A DNA stretch of 64,000 bases, from positions 70,777 through 134,776 of the forward strand of contig JAMXFF010000018.1 in assembly GCA_025370845.1 (NCBI GenBank), in the 5' to 3' direction. Below the pieces are notes generated by a model. The model did not search any database, was not told where the DNA came from, and saw only the letters and a list, made by a program, of their open reading frames with translations. The DNA is from Laspinema palackyanum D2a. GTDB lineage: Bacteria > Cyanobacteriota > Cyanobacteriia > Cyanobacteriales > Laspinemataceae. Positions 17,968-28,797 of this stretch are shown piece by piece. Every line of letters begins with the position of its first letter. The stretch's first letter is position 1. Position numbers and translations under genes: made by a program.

Positions 17968-20900
17968 CTAACTTCGGAAATGGGCCACAGATTGCTGAAG
18001 ACTCTCCACGGAGACGGCCAAGCCATCTAGGGAATTCTGAACCTGGACTGATTTTTCTGCCGTATTTCCAGAAATGGCACTAACGGCACGAATCATACTC
18101 ACAATCTCCGTAGCACTATTTGTCTGCTTCGTTGCTGCGAGGGTAATATTTTCCACCAGGGCATTCATCTCCCCACTGACTTGGATGATCTCAATTAAAT
18201 GGGTCTTAGCTTCTGCGGCCAGTTTAGTTCCGATCGCCACTTCCTGAGTGCCTGCTTCCATCGCTACAATCGCCCGTCCAATTTCACTCCTGATCTGTTC
18301 GACGATTTCGGAAATTTCTTCCGTTGCCAATCCTGAGCGATCGGCTAACTTGCGGATTTCTTCAGCGACCACAGCAAAACCCAGCCCTTGCTCTCCGGCT
18401 CTGGCCGCTTCAATCGTAGCATTAAGTGCCAATAAATTGGTTTGAGCCGCAATTTGGGAAATGGAAGTTACAATTTTGCCAATCTGCCCCGAACTCTCCC
18501 CTAACCGTTCGATGGTTTTCCCCGTTTGAGAAAGGGTTTGTCGCAGTTTGTTAATGGCCTCCACTGCCCGATCCACCGACTCCCCACCCACTTGGGCTTT
18601 TTCGGCAGATTGTTGGGCCACATTTTCCGCTTGTTGAGACAGGGCAAACACTTCTTCAATCGAGTTAACAATCTTCTGAATTTTCTGGATTGTCTCCTCA
18701 ATTTTTTGGGATTGTTCTTGGGCTTGGTGGGCCAATTCTTGAGTATTGGAAATCGATTCCCCCGTGGCAGTATTGGCTTCCGTTGCCAGGTGTTGAACTC
18801 CTTTAACCACTTTTCGCAAGGAGGAAATCAAAAAGTTAAAGGAGTCAGCTAAAGCCCCGAGAATGTCGTTGGTGACTGCCGCCCGCACGGTTAAATCCCC
18901 CTTCGCTGCCCCTTTAATTTGTTCCAACATTTTCAGCACCTGTTGCGTCAGGGAATCCATCTCCGCTTGCCGTTGAGCAGACATGATTTCTAGGTCCGCG
19001 ATTAACTGAGTTTTTTCCGCTTCTGCACCAATGCGATCGCCCACTTCTTGTTGTAGTTTCTCGTTGATTTCCTGCAACTCCTGGGTGCGTTGGACCACTC
19101 GATTTTCTAAGTCGGTGGCTAACTGTTCTAGGGCTTCTTGATTCCGCCGTTGTTCGGTCACATCTCGGGTAATTTTAGAGAATCCCTGCAACTCTCCTTG
19201 AGCGTCCCGTAAAGGGGTAATAATCACATTCGCCCAAAATTGACTCCCATCTTTTTTGACCCGATATCCTTCATCTTCAAATCTTCCCTCGGTTTGGGCC
19301 GCTTTGAGTTCGGCTTCCGGTTTGCCACTGGTGCGGTCCTCTAGGGTATAAAACCGCTCGAAAGGCTGACCTAGAATTTCTGGCGCACGATATCCTTTAA
19401 TTCTTTGCGCCCCCATATTCCAACTGGCCACTCGACCCGCTAGATCCAATCTAATAATGGCATAATCCTTGACACTCTCTACCAAAGAACGAAACCCTTC
19501 TTCACTTTCTCGGCGCGCTTCTTCCGCTTGTTTGCGTTCGGTAATATCTAACCCCGAGGCAATATATCCGAAAAAATTGCCCTCGCTATCAAACCGAGGC
19601 AATCCACTCATCCAACTCCAACAATACTCCCCATCCCAGCGTTTGAATCGCACTTCTAATTGGAAGGGTTGCCGCTCCTCAAATGCGGTTTGATAAATAT
19701 TAACGTATCGGTCTCTATCCTCTGGATGCAAAATTTGCATCCAGCCATAACCGAGGTCTTTTTCTAACGGTCGTCCCGTAAACTCGACCCACCGTTTGTT
19801 AAAATAGCTCACCTGTTTATCGGGTCCGGCAATCCAAATAATGGCCGGAACCGTATCCGCCATCAACCGAAATTGTTGTTCACTTTCTTGTAAAGCGCGT
19901 TCGGCTTGTTTGCGTTCGGTGATGTCCAAGGCGATCGCCACACAGGAAAGTTTATGAGTCTGTTGAATGAGTTGAATATACATCTCAATCGGATAGACAC
20001 TCCCATCAGCTCGGCGATGCATGGCTTCAAACCGCATTCTCTGTTCGCCGCCCTCTAATAAGGGAGCCAAAGCAGTTTTAGCTTCCCCGAGATTCACCAC
20101 TGCTGGATTGATATCCATTGCTGTTTTTTTAAGGATTTCCTCCTGAGAATACCCCAAATTTAGACAGGCTCCTTTGTTTACATATTCAAAGCGCAGGGTA
20201 TCCACATCAAAAACATAAATCTCGTTCAGACTAGACTCGACGACATTAAACAACCGCATCCGTTCTTGTTCCCCTTGCACCCGTTCCGTAATCACTTCCG
20301 TCAACAGCATAATGCCGCCGATTTCTCCGGTGCGATCGCGCCAGGGATACATCTCCCATTTTACCCAATCGATGCTGCCATCTACCCGGGTATAGCCTTC
20401 CGCATCACAGCTAAAGGATTCTCCCCCTAAGACGCGCTGGAGCATATCTTTCACATGATCCGGCAGTTCCGGAAACAGCTCGTGGTGCGATCGCCCAATA
20501 ATGTTTTTAACCCTCTGGAAGTCTTCTCTTTTATCCAGTTTATAATCTTTCACCCACCGTTCAGAGGCGACTACATAGCACATTTGGCGATCGAGCATCG
20601 CCACGGCTGCCGGAAGATGTTCCAGAAATAATTTGAATTCTTCTTCCCGTTGGTGCAATTCCGTTTCCAGCTTCAAACAACTGCTGATATCTCGCACACT
20701 CACCCAAATCACCTCACGGTTATCTACAAGGGTGAGGGGTTTTCCCGAAATTTCCAGTTCCAATACGCTACCCCGTTTCGGTTTGAGGGCTTTCCATCTT
20801 AACGAGCCTCCCTTGCTCACTGCCGCTTCCAAATCAGCCTGAGATTGCCCGAAACTGGATAACTGGTTAAAAAAGTTTTTGCCTCGGAGTTGGGTCCGTT

Positions 20901-21738
20901 CCATGCCGTACAATTGACAGGCTTTTTCATTGGCATCTAAAATCGTTCCATCCCGTTGCTGAATCAAAATTCCCTCATTCATTTGATTCATAAAATCCGT
21001 GAAATCCGAGGCAATTGCTTCTGTATATCCCGGAATTTTTTCGTAGGTTGAAAGGATTCCCACTGGTTTTCCCTGGGGAGTTTTAACCGGCCATTGATGA
21101 ATTTTCCAAAGCGATTCTGACCCCTCGCTTGGGGGGGAATTCGGAACTTGTACTAACAGGGTTTGGGAATTCTCTGGGTTAATTTTCACCCAATTTTTCA
21201 ACAGTTTACCCCCCCAAGAGAGTGTGCCGTCAGTTTTGCCGATCAGTTGTGCTGGAGATGCCACACCCACTTGTTCTGCAAAGCGCTGATTTCCCCCCAG
21301 GTAAACTCCTTGGCAATCTTGCCAAGATACCGCCCAAGGTAAGCAGTCCAGGGCCATTTGTAGGAATGAACCCCTCGAAAAGATGCCACTGCCGAGGGTT
21401 TCCCGGATGCCTTGACGGTAGGTGAATAGGGCAAGCATCAAGGCGATCGCACTTGCGCTTTCCAAAGCATAGCTTAGGGTTTCCCACAGGGTTGAAACCG
21501 GAAGGGCGGCGGTGGAGAATAAATGGAAGAACCGACTCCCGGTGGCGACTGCTAAAAAAGCACTAACTATCCATAAAAAACGGCAATGCAGACGAGATAC
21601 TGTGATTTGCAGGAGGATTAAAGTCATCCCCAAATAGGACAAGGCAATGACCCATTCTGCCCGGTTCTGTATCCCGACCCAATCCGGAGCGCTCCCGATG
21701 GCAAAATACAGTTGAGAACCTATCCCGTTTATTAGCAT
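17968..21738 (-). CDS. Methyl-accepting chemotaxis protein, multi-PAS, with degenerate ethylene-type membrane domain
   Basis: A 1256-residue receptor with the same overall design as its downstream neighbour: three N-terminal membrane helices (about 27-47, 53-77, 84-108), six PAS domains (about 120-910), a coiled coil, HAMP (about 935-990) and an MCP tip with the same [20 protein letters not shown] signature. The membrane part aligns by eye with the ethylene-binding domain ([12 protein letters not shown] against [13 protein letters not shown]), but the copper ligands are gone: [15 protein letters not shown] replaces [15 protein letters not shown], and Asp34 is Glu28. It may be a divergent partner that no longer binds copper. 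The CheW gene ends 47 bases upstream, so these two genes are clearly co-transcribed. Another possibility is an unrelated three-helix membrane anchor. Confidence 0.88.
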   Translation of the reverse strand: MLINGIGSQLYFAIGSAPDWVGIQNRAEWVIALSYLGMTLILLQITVSRLHCRFLWIVSAFLAVATGSRFFHLFSTAALPVSTLWETLSYALESASAIALMLALFTYRQGIRETLGSGIFSRGSFLQMALDCLPWAVSWQDCQGVYLGGNQRFAEQVGVASPAQLIGKTDGTLSWGGKLLKNWVKINPENSQTLLVQVPNSPPSEGSESLWKIHQWPVKTPQGKPVGILSTYEKIPGYTEAIASDFTDFMNQMNEGILIQQRDGTILDANEKACQLYGMERTQLRGKNFFNQLSSFGQSQADLEAAVSKGGSLRWKALKPKRGSVLELEISGKPLTLVDNREVIWVSVRDISSCLKLETELHQREEEFKLFLEHLPAAVAMLDRQMCYVVASERWVKDYKLDKREDFQRVKNIIGRSHHELFPELPDHVKDMLQRVLGGESFSCDAEGYTRVDGSIDWVKWEMYPWRDRTGEIGGIMLLTEVITERVQGEQERMRLFNVVESSLNEIYVFDVDTLRFEYVNKGACLNLGYSQEEILKKTAMDINPAVVNLGEAKTALAPLLEGGEQRMRFEAMHRRADGSVYPIEMYIQLIQQTHKLSCVAIALDITERKQAERALQESEQQFRLMADTVPAIIWIAGPDKQVSYFNKRWVEFTGRPLEKDLGYGWMQILHPEDRDRYVNIYQTAFEERQPFQLEVRFKRWDGEYCWSWMSGLPRFDSEGNFFGYIASGLDITERKQAEEARRESEEGFRSLVESVKDYAIIRLDLAGRVASWNMGAQRIKGYRAPEILGQPFERFYTLEDRTSGKPEAELKAAQTEGRFEDEGYRVKKDGSQFWANVIITPLRDAQGELQGFSKITRDVTEQRRNQEALEQLATDLENRVVQRTQELQEINEKLQQEVGDRIGAEAEKTQLIADLEIMSAQRQAEMDSLTQQVLKMLEQIKGAAKGDLTVRAAVTNDILGALADSFNFLISSLRKVVKGVQHLATEANTATGESISNTQELAHQAQEQSQKIEETIQKIQKIVNSIEEVFALSQQAENVAQQSAEKAQVGGESVDRAVEAINKLRQTLSQTGKTIERLGESSGQIGKIVTSISQIAAQTNLLALNATIEAARAGEQGLGFAVVAEEIRKLADRSGLATEEISEIVEQIRSEIGRAIVAMEAGTQEVAIGTKLAAEAKTHLIEIIQVSGEMNALVENITLAATKQTNSATEIVSMIRAVSAISGNTAEKSVQVQNSLDGLAVSVESLQQSVAHFRS

Positions 21739-21785
21739 AATTCAGTCCCAAAGTAAAGTGAAATTTGCCCGATGTTTTCAAGGGT

Positions 21786-22307
21786 TTACCACCCTTCAGA
21801 TTGGGCGATCGCTTCCACATCTAAAATCATCACTAAGCGTCCCGTCCAATCATATAATCCCCTTAAAAAAGGTGCGAGTTCTTCCCCCACGTCCATGCTA
21901 GAAACCATGCGGTCAAGATGAACCGAAATCACCCCTTGCACGCGAGAAACGGCCAAACCCATTCGCATCATCACCAAGTTTCCATCTCGCGGATCCGGCG
22001 CTTCTAAAATTAAAATTCGACTATGCACCGAATGACTATCCACCCCGTCAGTCCGCAAAAACCGACCAAAATCCGCCACGGCTAAAATTTCTCCCCGCAA
22101 ATTGGTCAATCCTAGGACAAAATGACGGGTATTCGGTACCGGTGCGATCGGTTGCTGCCCCAAAAATAGCACCTCCCGTACTGACAGCAAATCCACCGCA
22201 AAGAGGCTCTCTCTTTGTCCAAACAACAGAAATTGCTTGAGGTTCCCGGCATTGGGGGAACCGGGCAACTCACTCATCCCAGAACTGAGGGTCAATTTTC
22301 CAGCCAT
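21786..22307 (-). CDS. cheW: CheW-like coupling protein (upstream copy)
   Basis: A 173-residue CheW-domain protein. The domain starts near residue 25 (FLLFGQRESLFAVDLLSVRE) and shows the typical LGLTNLRGEILAVADFGRFL segment, a variable loop, GLAVSRVQGVISV and a C-terminal GRLVMILDVEAI. It couples the receptors to CheA. It ends 47 bases before the multi-PAS receptor at 21738 and begins about 190 bases after the receiver gene at 22494-22853, so it is probably the second gene of the operon. Confidence 0.88.
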   Translation of the reverse strand: MAGKLTLSSGMSELPGSPNAGNLKQFLLFGQRESLFAVDLLSVREVLFLGQQPIAPVPNTRHFVLGLTNLRGEILAVADFGRFLRTDGVDSHSVHSRILILEAPDPRDGNLVMMRMGLAVSRVQGVISVHLDRMVSSMDVGEELAPFLRGLYDWTGRLVMILDVEAIAQSEGW

Positions 22308-22493
22308 ACCGTCTTAAATTTTGAGAAAATACAGCCTTTAAATCTTAAAGACTTTCGGCTTAATTGGATGAATTTTTTTAAAAGAATCCAGCGGGAAAGA
22401 ATCAAGTTAGAATGGACCAACTATTCTTCTATGAGATAAAAATAGATGATCATCGCCTGAGAATATCCGGTCTAATTCTTTCCGCTGACCTCT

Positions 22494-22853
22494 TTATAAT
22501 AGGCGTTCGACAATATTGACCAATTGCTGGGGGTCAACAGGTTTGGTAATATAGGCATCGGCTCCCAAATCCATGCCCCAAGTCTTATCAATCTCTGTAT
22601 TTTTTTGACTGCAAAACACCACAGGTAACTTGGACGTCTTGCGATCGCCCCGTAACTCTCGGATCACCTCAAATCCATTCATCCGAGGCATCACCACATC
22701 CAGAATCACCAGATCCGGTGCCGTCTCCTGAATCCGGGCGATCGCCTCCTCCCCATTCGTGGCCACAACCACCTCCATCCCGGCTTTTTTCAAAATCCGG
22801 CCAATCATCTCCAGTTCGCTCGGCACATCATCTACCACTAAGATTTTGCTCAT
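22494..22853 (-). CDS. CheY-like single-domain response regulator
   Basis: A 119-residue stand-alone receiver: ILVVDDVPSE (acidic pocket), acceptor Asp in LVILDVVMPRMNGFEV, VVFCSQKN at the switch position and ITKPVDP with the conserved Lys. It is the first gene of the minus-strand chemosensory cluster and the likely phospho-acceptor of the CheA at 10900-13749. In cyanobacterial Pil/Pix/Hmp clusters the equivalent small receivers act on the type IV pilus motors rather than on a flagellar switch. The switch position is Ser in FCSQ, as expected for a functional receiver. Confidence 0.9.
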   Translation of the reverse strand: MSKILVVDDVPSELEMIGRILKKAGMEVVVATNGEEAIARIQETAPDLVILDVVMPRMNGFEVIRELRGDRKTSKLPVVFCSQKNTEIDKTWGMDLGADAYITKPVDPQQLVNIVERLL

Positions 22854-22907
22854 TGGGCCTTTCCCTCGCTTGGCATGAGTATTGCAATCTTATTTTAGCG
22901 TGAGAGT

Positions 22908-23534
22908 TAGCAATTTCCCCGCCCTATCCCCAACTTTAACCCCATTCATTTTTACCCGGGCAGTAGAACTAGGGCCAAGTCCTGCTTAAATCCGATTCTT
23001 CATAAAATCACCCCCCATTCAATCCCAATTAATCCCTGAAAAACCGAACCAAACCTAGTGACATGGCTCCGCCGTGGCAGGCCAAATTCGAGGATCTGCC
23101 TCCTAATACCCTTTTAATAAAATTAGCCCAATTCCATCCCAATTAACATAAGCAAAACCGAATAAAATCCACCCCTAAACCTTCTCTATAAAATTACAAA
23201 CCCACTGTCCACCCCTCAATCCTTGATAAAAATTAGAAATCCCCGAAAGAAACCCGATCGCCGTTCCTCTATTGTAGCCACATCTAAGGGCCGAACTCAA
23301 AATTACATCTTCTTAAGTTGAGTACCCCCACCCTCAAGAGCTTTCTTTGCCCGAGGGTTGAGATCCCGGGGACGAAAAACCGGGTTTCTGGCCCTAATTG
23401 GCTACCCAGCAGGCGGAGAGTTCCTCCAGAAACCCGGTTGTCTTCCCCCTCTACAACTCGCCAGACCCCGGCGAATTGTAAAGATTTTTAAGCCAAATCA
23501 CTCTTCCCTAAAAACAGTGATAGAATCCGAAATT
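22908..23534. other. Intergenic region with an inverted repeat, upstream of the thiC riboswitch
   Basis: No gene is seen on either strand. A perfect 14-bp inverted repeat stands at 23378-23391 and 23426-23439 (AACCGGGTTTCTGG and its complement). The rest is AT-richer spacer with oligopyrimidine stretches. The thiC promoter should lie between about 23440 and 23534, but no convincing -10/-35 pair is clear. Confidence 0.5.
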
Positions 23535-25005
<1,471 letters not shown>

Positions 25006-25043
25006 GAGTAGAACAGTAGTAGCGCCTCCAAGTAAAATAGTAG

Positions 25044-25067
25044 GGTGGGCATTGCCCACCTTATTTT
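25044..25067 (+). terminator. Rho-independent terminator after thiC
   Basis: A 7-bp GC stem (GGTGGGC / GCCCACC, loop ATT) followed by TTATTTTC. It lies 39 bases after the thiC stop codon and just ahead of the next gene at 25089. Confidence 0.75.
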
Positions 25068-25088
25068 CTGCTATAACCTGATAAATTA

Positions 25089-25742
25089 ATGACCGATGAA
25101 CTCCAAAATGTTGAACGCATTCGCGCCGGATTAGAAGCTGCACTTAATGAATTGGTCCAGGATATTGCTACGCTGCAAATTTTCCCGCCCGATCGCTTTC
25201 CCTTGGGTTGGCGGAAAGCGGCAAAAGGACGGACGGTGTGGCGGTTGCTAGAGGAAATGATTACCCAGAATTTGGAAGTCAAGCATCAAGATATTGGGAT
25301 TCAGAGTTTCAGTCCCGCCACATCAGAAGTCGGAGTCTATGACTTTATTTTTTCCCTGGATGGTCAAGAGCGAGTTTTTGTTAATATTAAATCGGCCATT
25401 AAGGGAGAACGTCTCAGCAAAGATGATATTTCCAAGGCGAGAAAATTAGAAGAGTTTTTTAGTGCCGATGCCACACGAATTCTGTTGATTGCGACGTTTG
25501 AGATAGAGTTTCTCGCTAATATGACGCTGCAAATCAACAAATGTACCGTTTTGCCGGTAATGTGGATTGCCGATATTTATGTTAATCCCAGCAATAATGC
25601 CAATCTTCAATCTTCAAAGTACAAGTCGATTCAGACGGCAACTCGACGCACTGGATTAGAGTTTTTAGAACTGCTTAGAGGTGAAATTAAAAAGGCGGAT
25701 GAAAAAGGGGCGACTAAGAGACGGAAGCAAGCCGATCGCTGA
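25089..25742 (+). CDS. Putative type II restriction endonuclease
   Basis: A 217-residue protein without a family signature I can name. A possible PD-(D/E)XK nuclease core is seen around residues 85-105: VGVYDFIFSLDG then VFVNIKSAIKG, giving D-X(n)-N-I-K with Asn where Asp or Glu is usual. Basic residues are rich at the C-terminus (KKADEKGATKRRKQ). The strongest argument is context: the gene is convergent with, and ends nine bases from, an N6-adenine DNA methyltransferase gene, the usual arrangement of a type II restriction-modification pair. If this is the nuclease, it should cut the sequence that the neighbouring enzyme methylates. It could also be an unrelated hypothetical protein. Confidence 0.6.
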   Translation: MTDELQNVERIRAGLEAALNELVQDIATLQIFPPDRFPLGWRKAAKGRTVWRLLEEMITQNLEVKHQDIGIQSFSPATSEVGVYDFIFSLDGQERVFVNIKSAIKGERLSKDDISKARKLEEFFSADATRILLIATFEIEFLANMTLQINKCTVLPVMWIADIYVNPSNNANLQSSKYKSIQTATRRTGLEFLELLRGEIKKADEKGATKRRKQADR

Positions 25743-25751
25743 TTTTTACTC

Positions 25752-27224
25752 TTACGTCGCCCGAATCAGGTTTTTGCAAAAATTCTGAATGATGGCAATG
25801 GTATCTGCTGTAAAATCGAGTTCCTTCCAGATAATTTGATTAATTTGTTCTACATAGTGAATCGCCGCTTTTGGTGCAACTTGTTTGTGATATGCTTCAA
25901 GGGCGATCGCACTCATCTGATGGAGAGCAATTGGGCTAAGTTTAGGAATCGGGATCCGCGCAACATAGCCCGAGGTAATCATATTAGACCGATTTAAAAG
26001 ACTTCGCACGATAAAGGTTACGAGATGACTGTTCAAATAAGCTAACAGCCACCAGGTATCCGAGTCCGAGGTAATAATATTAGCATTCACCCCATAAGTG
26101 GAATGGGCGGGAAGATAGCAAGCGGAGAAGGTGACTCCCATTGAGGAACAAGTAATCCCGGATTGATAGAGTAGAGATTTATTCCGAATGGTGAAATTGG
26201 GAATGATTTCCGCTATGGATAAAAAATCATCGATTAAGTAAGCATTTGGTTTCGTGAAAAAGCGACAGGACCCGGGATTTTTATAAAAGGGAATGGTAAA
26301 TCCCGGGCGAGGATGTTTGGATAAATAGGTGCGATCGCTGCCTGTAGAAATCCCAGTCACGCAAGGAAAGCGATTCCCCAGTCGCGGAGACTCGAACAGG
26401 TTGCGGATCTCATCGGGAATATCAATAATAAATTCCGAGTGATCCGCTTCCCCAGCTAGGGTGATTTTTGCGAGGGGTAATTCCGTCCATTGTTTCTGAA
26501 TTAACATCCGCTGAAAATCCCCTTGATTCAGGGGACGATTCGCCACCTTAACCGCCCCTTGATAATCGGTTCCTTTTTGCAATATCATGATACAAGTCCG
26601 GACATCTGCCCCTTGGTCTAAAAATAAATCATTAGAACAAAGGAGCAGGTAATGGACGGCACAGTTTCGTAAAATTTTATGGCGTAAGTTTTGATGCGCT
26701 TTAGCGGTTAAGAATGAATCCAGGGTAATCAATCCGATTAAAGCCCCAGGTTTTGCACAATCAATTAAAGCCGCTATAAATAGGGCATACATATTATGCA
26801 CACCGATATCCCGAAATAACCGAGATAGCTGGGTTTTGTTGTCCCGAATATAGGCTACTTCATGGCAATTGTAAGGTGGGTTAGCCAAATAGAAGTCATA
26901 GTCTAAATCAATTGGCGTATTTAAAATACTCAGCCGATTCTTTTGCTGATAAAATTGCAAAAAATCAGTTGGAGTAAAATTAATCGTTTCCGGTAAATCA
27001 AACGGTAAAATATCCATTCCCGCCACGGAAATTCCCTGATTTAACAAGGGAATGACCATTTCACCTCGACCGACACAAGGATCCAGTGCAGTGCGCCCCT
27101 GGGGATTGAGTTCTATCAGCGCCTGGGTGATGAACTCAGCGACAAAATCTGGGGTGGAATAATATCCCGTTTCTCGTCGGTCAATTCCCGCCTTTGTCTC
27201 GATTTTTTTAAAATGTCGTCCCAT
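25752..27224 (-). CDS. N6-adenine DNA methyltransferase (gamma class, restriction-modification)
   Basis: A 490-residue SAM-dependent DNA methyltransferase. Motif X (GYYSTPDFVAEFITQAL) comes first, then motif I (ALDPCVGRGEMVIPLL) and the catalytic motif IV NPPY (FYLANPPYNCHE), followed by a long C-terminal target-recognition region. This motif order (X-I-IV-TRD) is the gamma class of N6-adenine methyltransferases, as in M.TaqI and many type II systems. It transfers a methyl group to adenine in its recognition site; the site cannot be read from the sequence. The gene is convergent with the putative nuclease at 25089-25742. GC content and the presence of HIP1 sites look similar to the neighbourhood, so a recent transfer is not evident. 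Confidence 0.87.
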   Translation of the reverse strand: MGRHFKKIETKAGIDRRETGYYSTPDFVAEFITQALIELNPQGRTALDPCVGRGEMVIPLLNQGISVAGMDILPFDLPETINFTPTDFLQFYQQKNRLSILNTPIDLDYDFYLANPPYNCHEVAYIRDNKTQLSRLFRDIGVHNMYALFIAALIDCAKPGALIGLITLDSFLTAKAHQNLRHKILRNCAVHYLLLCSNDLFLDQGADVRTCIMILQKGTDYQGAVKVANRPLNQGDFQRMLIQKQWTELPLAKITLAGEADHSEFIIDIPDEIRNLFESPRLGNRFPCVTGISTGSDRTYLSKHPRPGFTIPFYKNPGSCRFFTKPNAYLIDDFLSIAEIIPNFTIRNKSLLYQSGITCSSMGVTFSACYLPAHSTYGVNANIITSDSDTWWLLAYLNSHLVTFIVRSLLNRSNMITSGYVARIPIPKLSPIALHQMSAIALEAYHKQVAPKAAIHYVEQINQIIWKELDFTADTIAIIQNFCKNLIRAT

Positions 27225-27296
27225 ACTGCTTGTGATAAAATTAAACCTAATCTATAATAAAAACACTCATTCATTCCCGATTTACCCCGGATTAAT

Positions 27297-28688
27297 ATGT
27301 CCCCTATCCCTCCGGTGAAATGGTTGGTTAACCGCCGTCGGTTCTTGCAGTTGAGTTTGTTTGCTAGTACCTGGGGTTTGAGTTTAGCTTGTACGGAAAA
27401 TCAAGCGCAATCTTCTGGGCAAAAAGTGTTAGTCATTGGTGCGGGAATTTCGGGGTTAGCAGCAGCGCGAGAACTTCAGGGACAAGGGTTTCAAGTGACG
27501 GTGTTGGAAGGACGCGATCGCATTGGCGGCAGAATCCACACCAGTCGCACTCTGGGGTTTCCGGTGGATTTGGGGGCATCCTGGATTCATGGAATTACGG
27601 ATAATCCCATTACGACTCTAGCGCGAGAGGGGCAAATTCCCATCTTACCCACGGATTTTGATAATATTATACTATACAACAGCCAGGGAAATCCAATTAG
27701 CGATCGCGATTTTGAGGTGGGTTATGGAGTCTACGAACAAATTCGCGATCGCGCTGCCTCTCTAGCGGAAGACTCCGAACAGGACCTTTCCATTGCCTCC
27801 GCATTACAACAAGTTTTAGCCACGCAAACCCTTACCCCTCAACAAGCGCAACTCATTGAATGGGGGTTAAATTCTGAATTTGTGACCGAATTCGGGGCGG
27901 ATTTAGAGAGTCTCTCCAGTTGGTATGTTGATGAAGGAAAAGAGTTTGACGGGGGGGATTATCTCTTTCCCCAAGGATATGACCAAATTATCACAGGATT
28001 AGCGAATAATCTGGAGATTCAGTTGCAACAAAAGGTAACTGAAATCCGGTACAGCGGTTCCGGCGTATCTGTCACGACGGAACGAGAAACCTTTAGTGCT
28101 GATGCGGCGATCGTGACCTTACCCCTAGGGGTTTTAAAATCTGGATCTATCAAATTTTCTCCTGAATTACCAGCCAATAAACAAGCGGCTATCAATCGCT
28201 TGAACATGGGAGTTTTAAATAAAGTCATCTTGAAATTCTCAAAACAATTTTGGCCTGAAGACTATCAGGGATTGGGCTATCTTCATGAGAATGGTCCCGA
28301 TTTGTCGGAATTTTTAAATTGGCAATTTTATAGTCAACAACCGGCATTAATCGCTTTGATGGGGGGTAGTTTTGCCCGGGAGATTGAACAACTTTCTGAG
28401 GGGGAAATTCGCTCACGAATGCTGCGAGTGTTGCGACGGAGTTATGGCGATCGCATTCCCGAACCCGACAGCATGATGGTGACGCGATGGAGTCAGGATC
28501 CGTTTGCCTTTGGGTCTTATTCTCATATTGCCGTCGGGGGAGAGAGTGGCGATCGCGATATCTTGGCTGAACCCATCGGCGATCGGCTCTTCTTCGCGGG
28601 AGAAGCCACCTCTAGGGACTATCCCGCCACCGTACATGGCGCTTACCTCTCCGGCATTCGGGAAGCGAAACGATTGATTAACCACTAA
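27297..28688 (+). CDS. FAD-dependent amine oxidase with Tat lipoprotein-type signal
   Basis: A 463-residue flavin monoamine oxidase family protein. The N-terminus NRRRFLQLSLF has the twin-arginine pattern, followed by a hydrophobic segment and LSLACT, which fits a lipobox; export as a folded FAD protein is therefore likely. The FAD-binding dinucleotide fold follows (VLVIGAGISGLAAARELQG), then the second nucleotide contact VLEGRDRIGGRIHT and GASWIHG. The C-terminal FAD contact is DRLFFAGEATSRDYPATVHG. Such enzymes oxidise primary or polyamines, or tryptophan-like substrates, with O2; the substrate is not predictable here. It is divergently placed from the methyltransferase (72 bases between starts). 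Confidence 0.9.
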   Translation: MSPIPPVKWLVNRRRFLQLSLFASTWGLSLACTENQAQSSGQKVLVIGAGISGLAAARELQGQGFQVTVLEGRDRIGGRIHTSRTLGFPVDLGASWIHGITDNPITTLAREGQIPILPTDFDNIILYNSQGNPISDRDFEVGYGVYEQIRDRAASLAEDSEQDLSIASALQQVLATQTLTPQQAQLIEWGLNSEFVTEFGADLESLSSWYVDEGKEFDGGDYLFPQGYDQIITGLANNLEIQLQQKVTEIRYSGSGVSVTTERETFSADAAIVTLPLGVLKSGSIKFSPELPANKQAAINRLNMGVLNKVILKFSKQFWPEDYQGLGYLHENGPDLSEFLNWQFYSQQPALIALMGGSFAREIEQLSEGEIRSRMLRVLRRSYGDRIPEPDSMMVTRWSQDPFAFGSYSHIAVGGESGDRDILAEPIGDRLFFAGEATSRDYPATVHGAYLSGIREAKRLINH

Positions 28689-28797
28689 AAACCCCTTTCA
28701 TACTCCTCAACTCTCACCGTGATCGAGTAAGATCTAAAAAGTACCCACAGCTAAAATAGCCAAGCGGTTACTGAGTCAAGCGCGAAAAACAGCAAAA

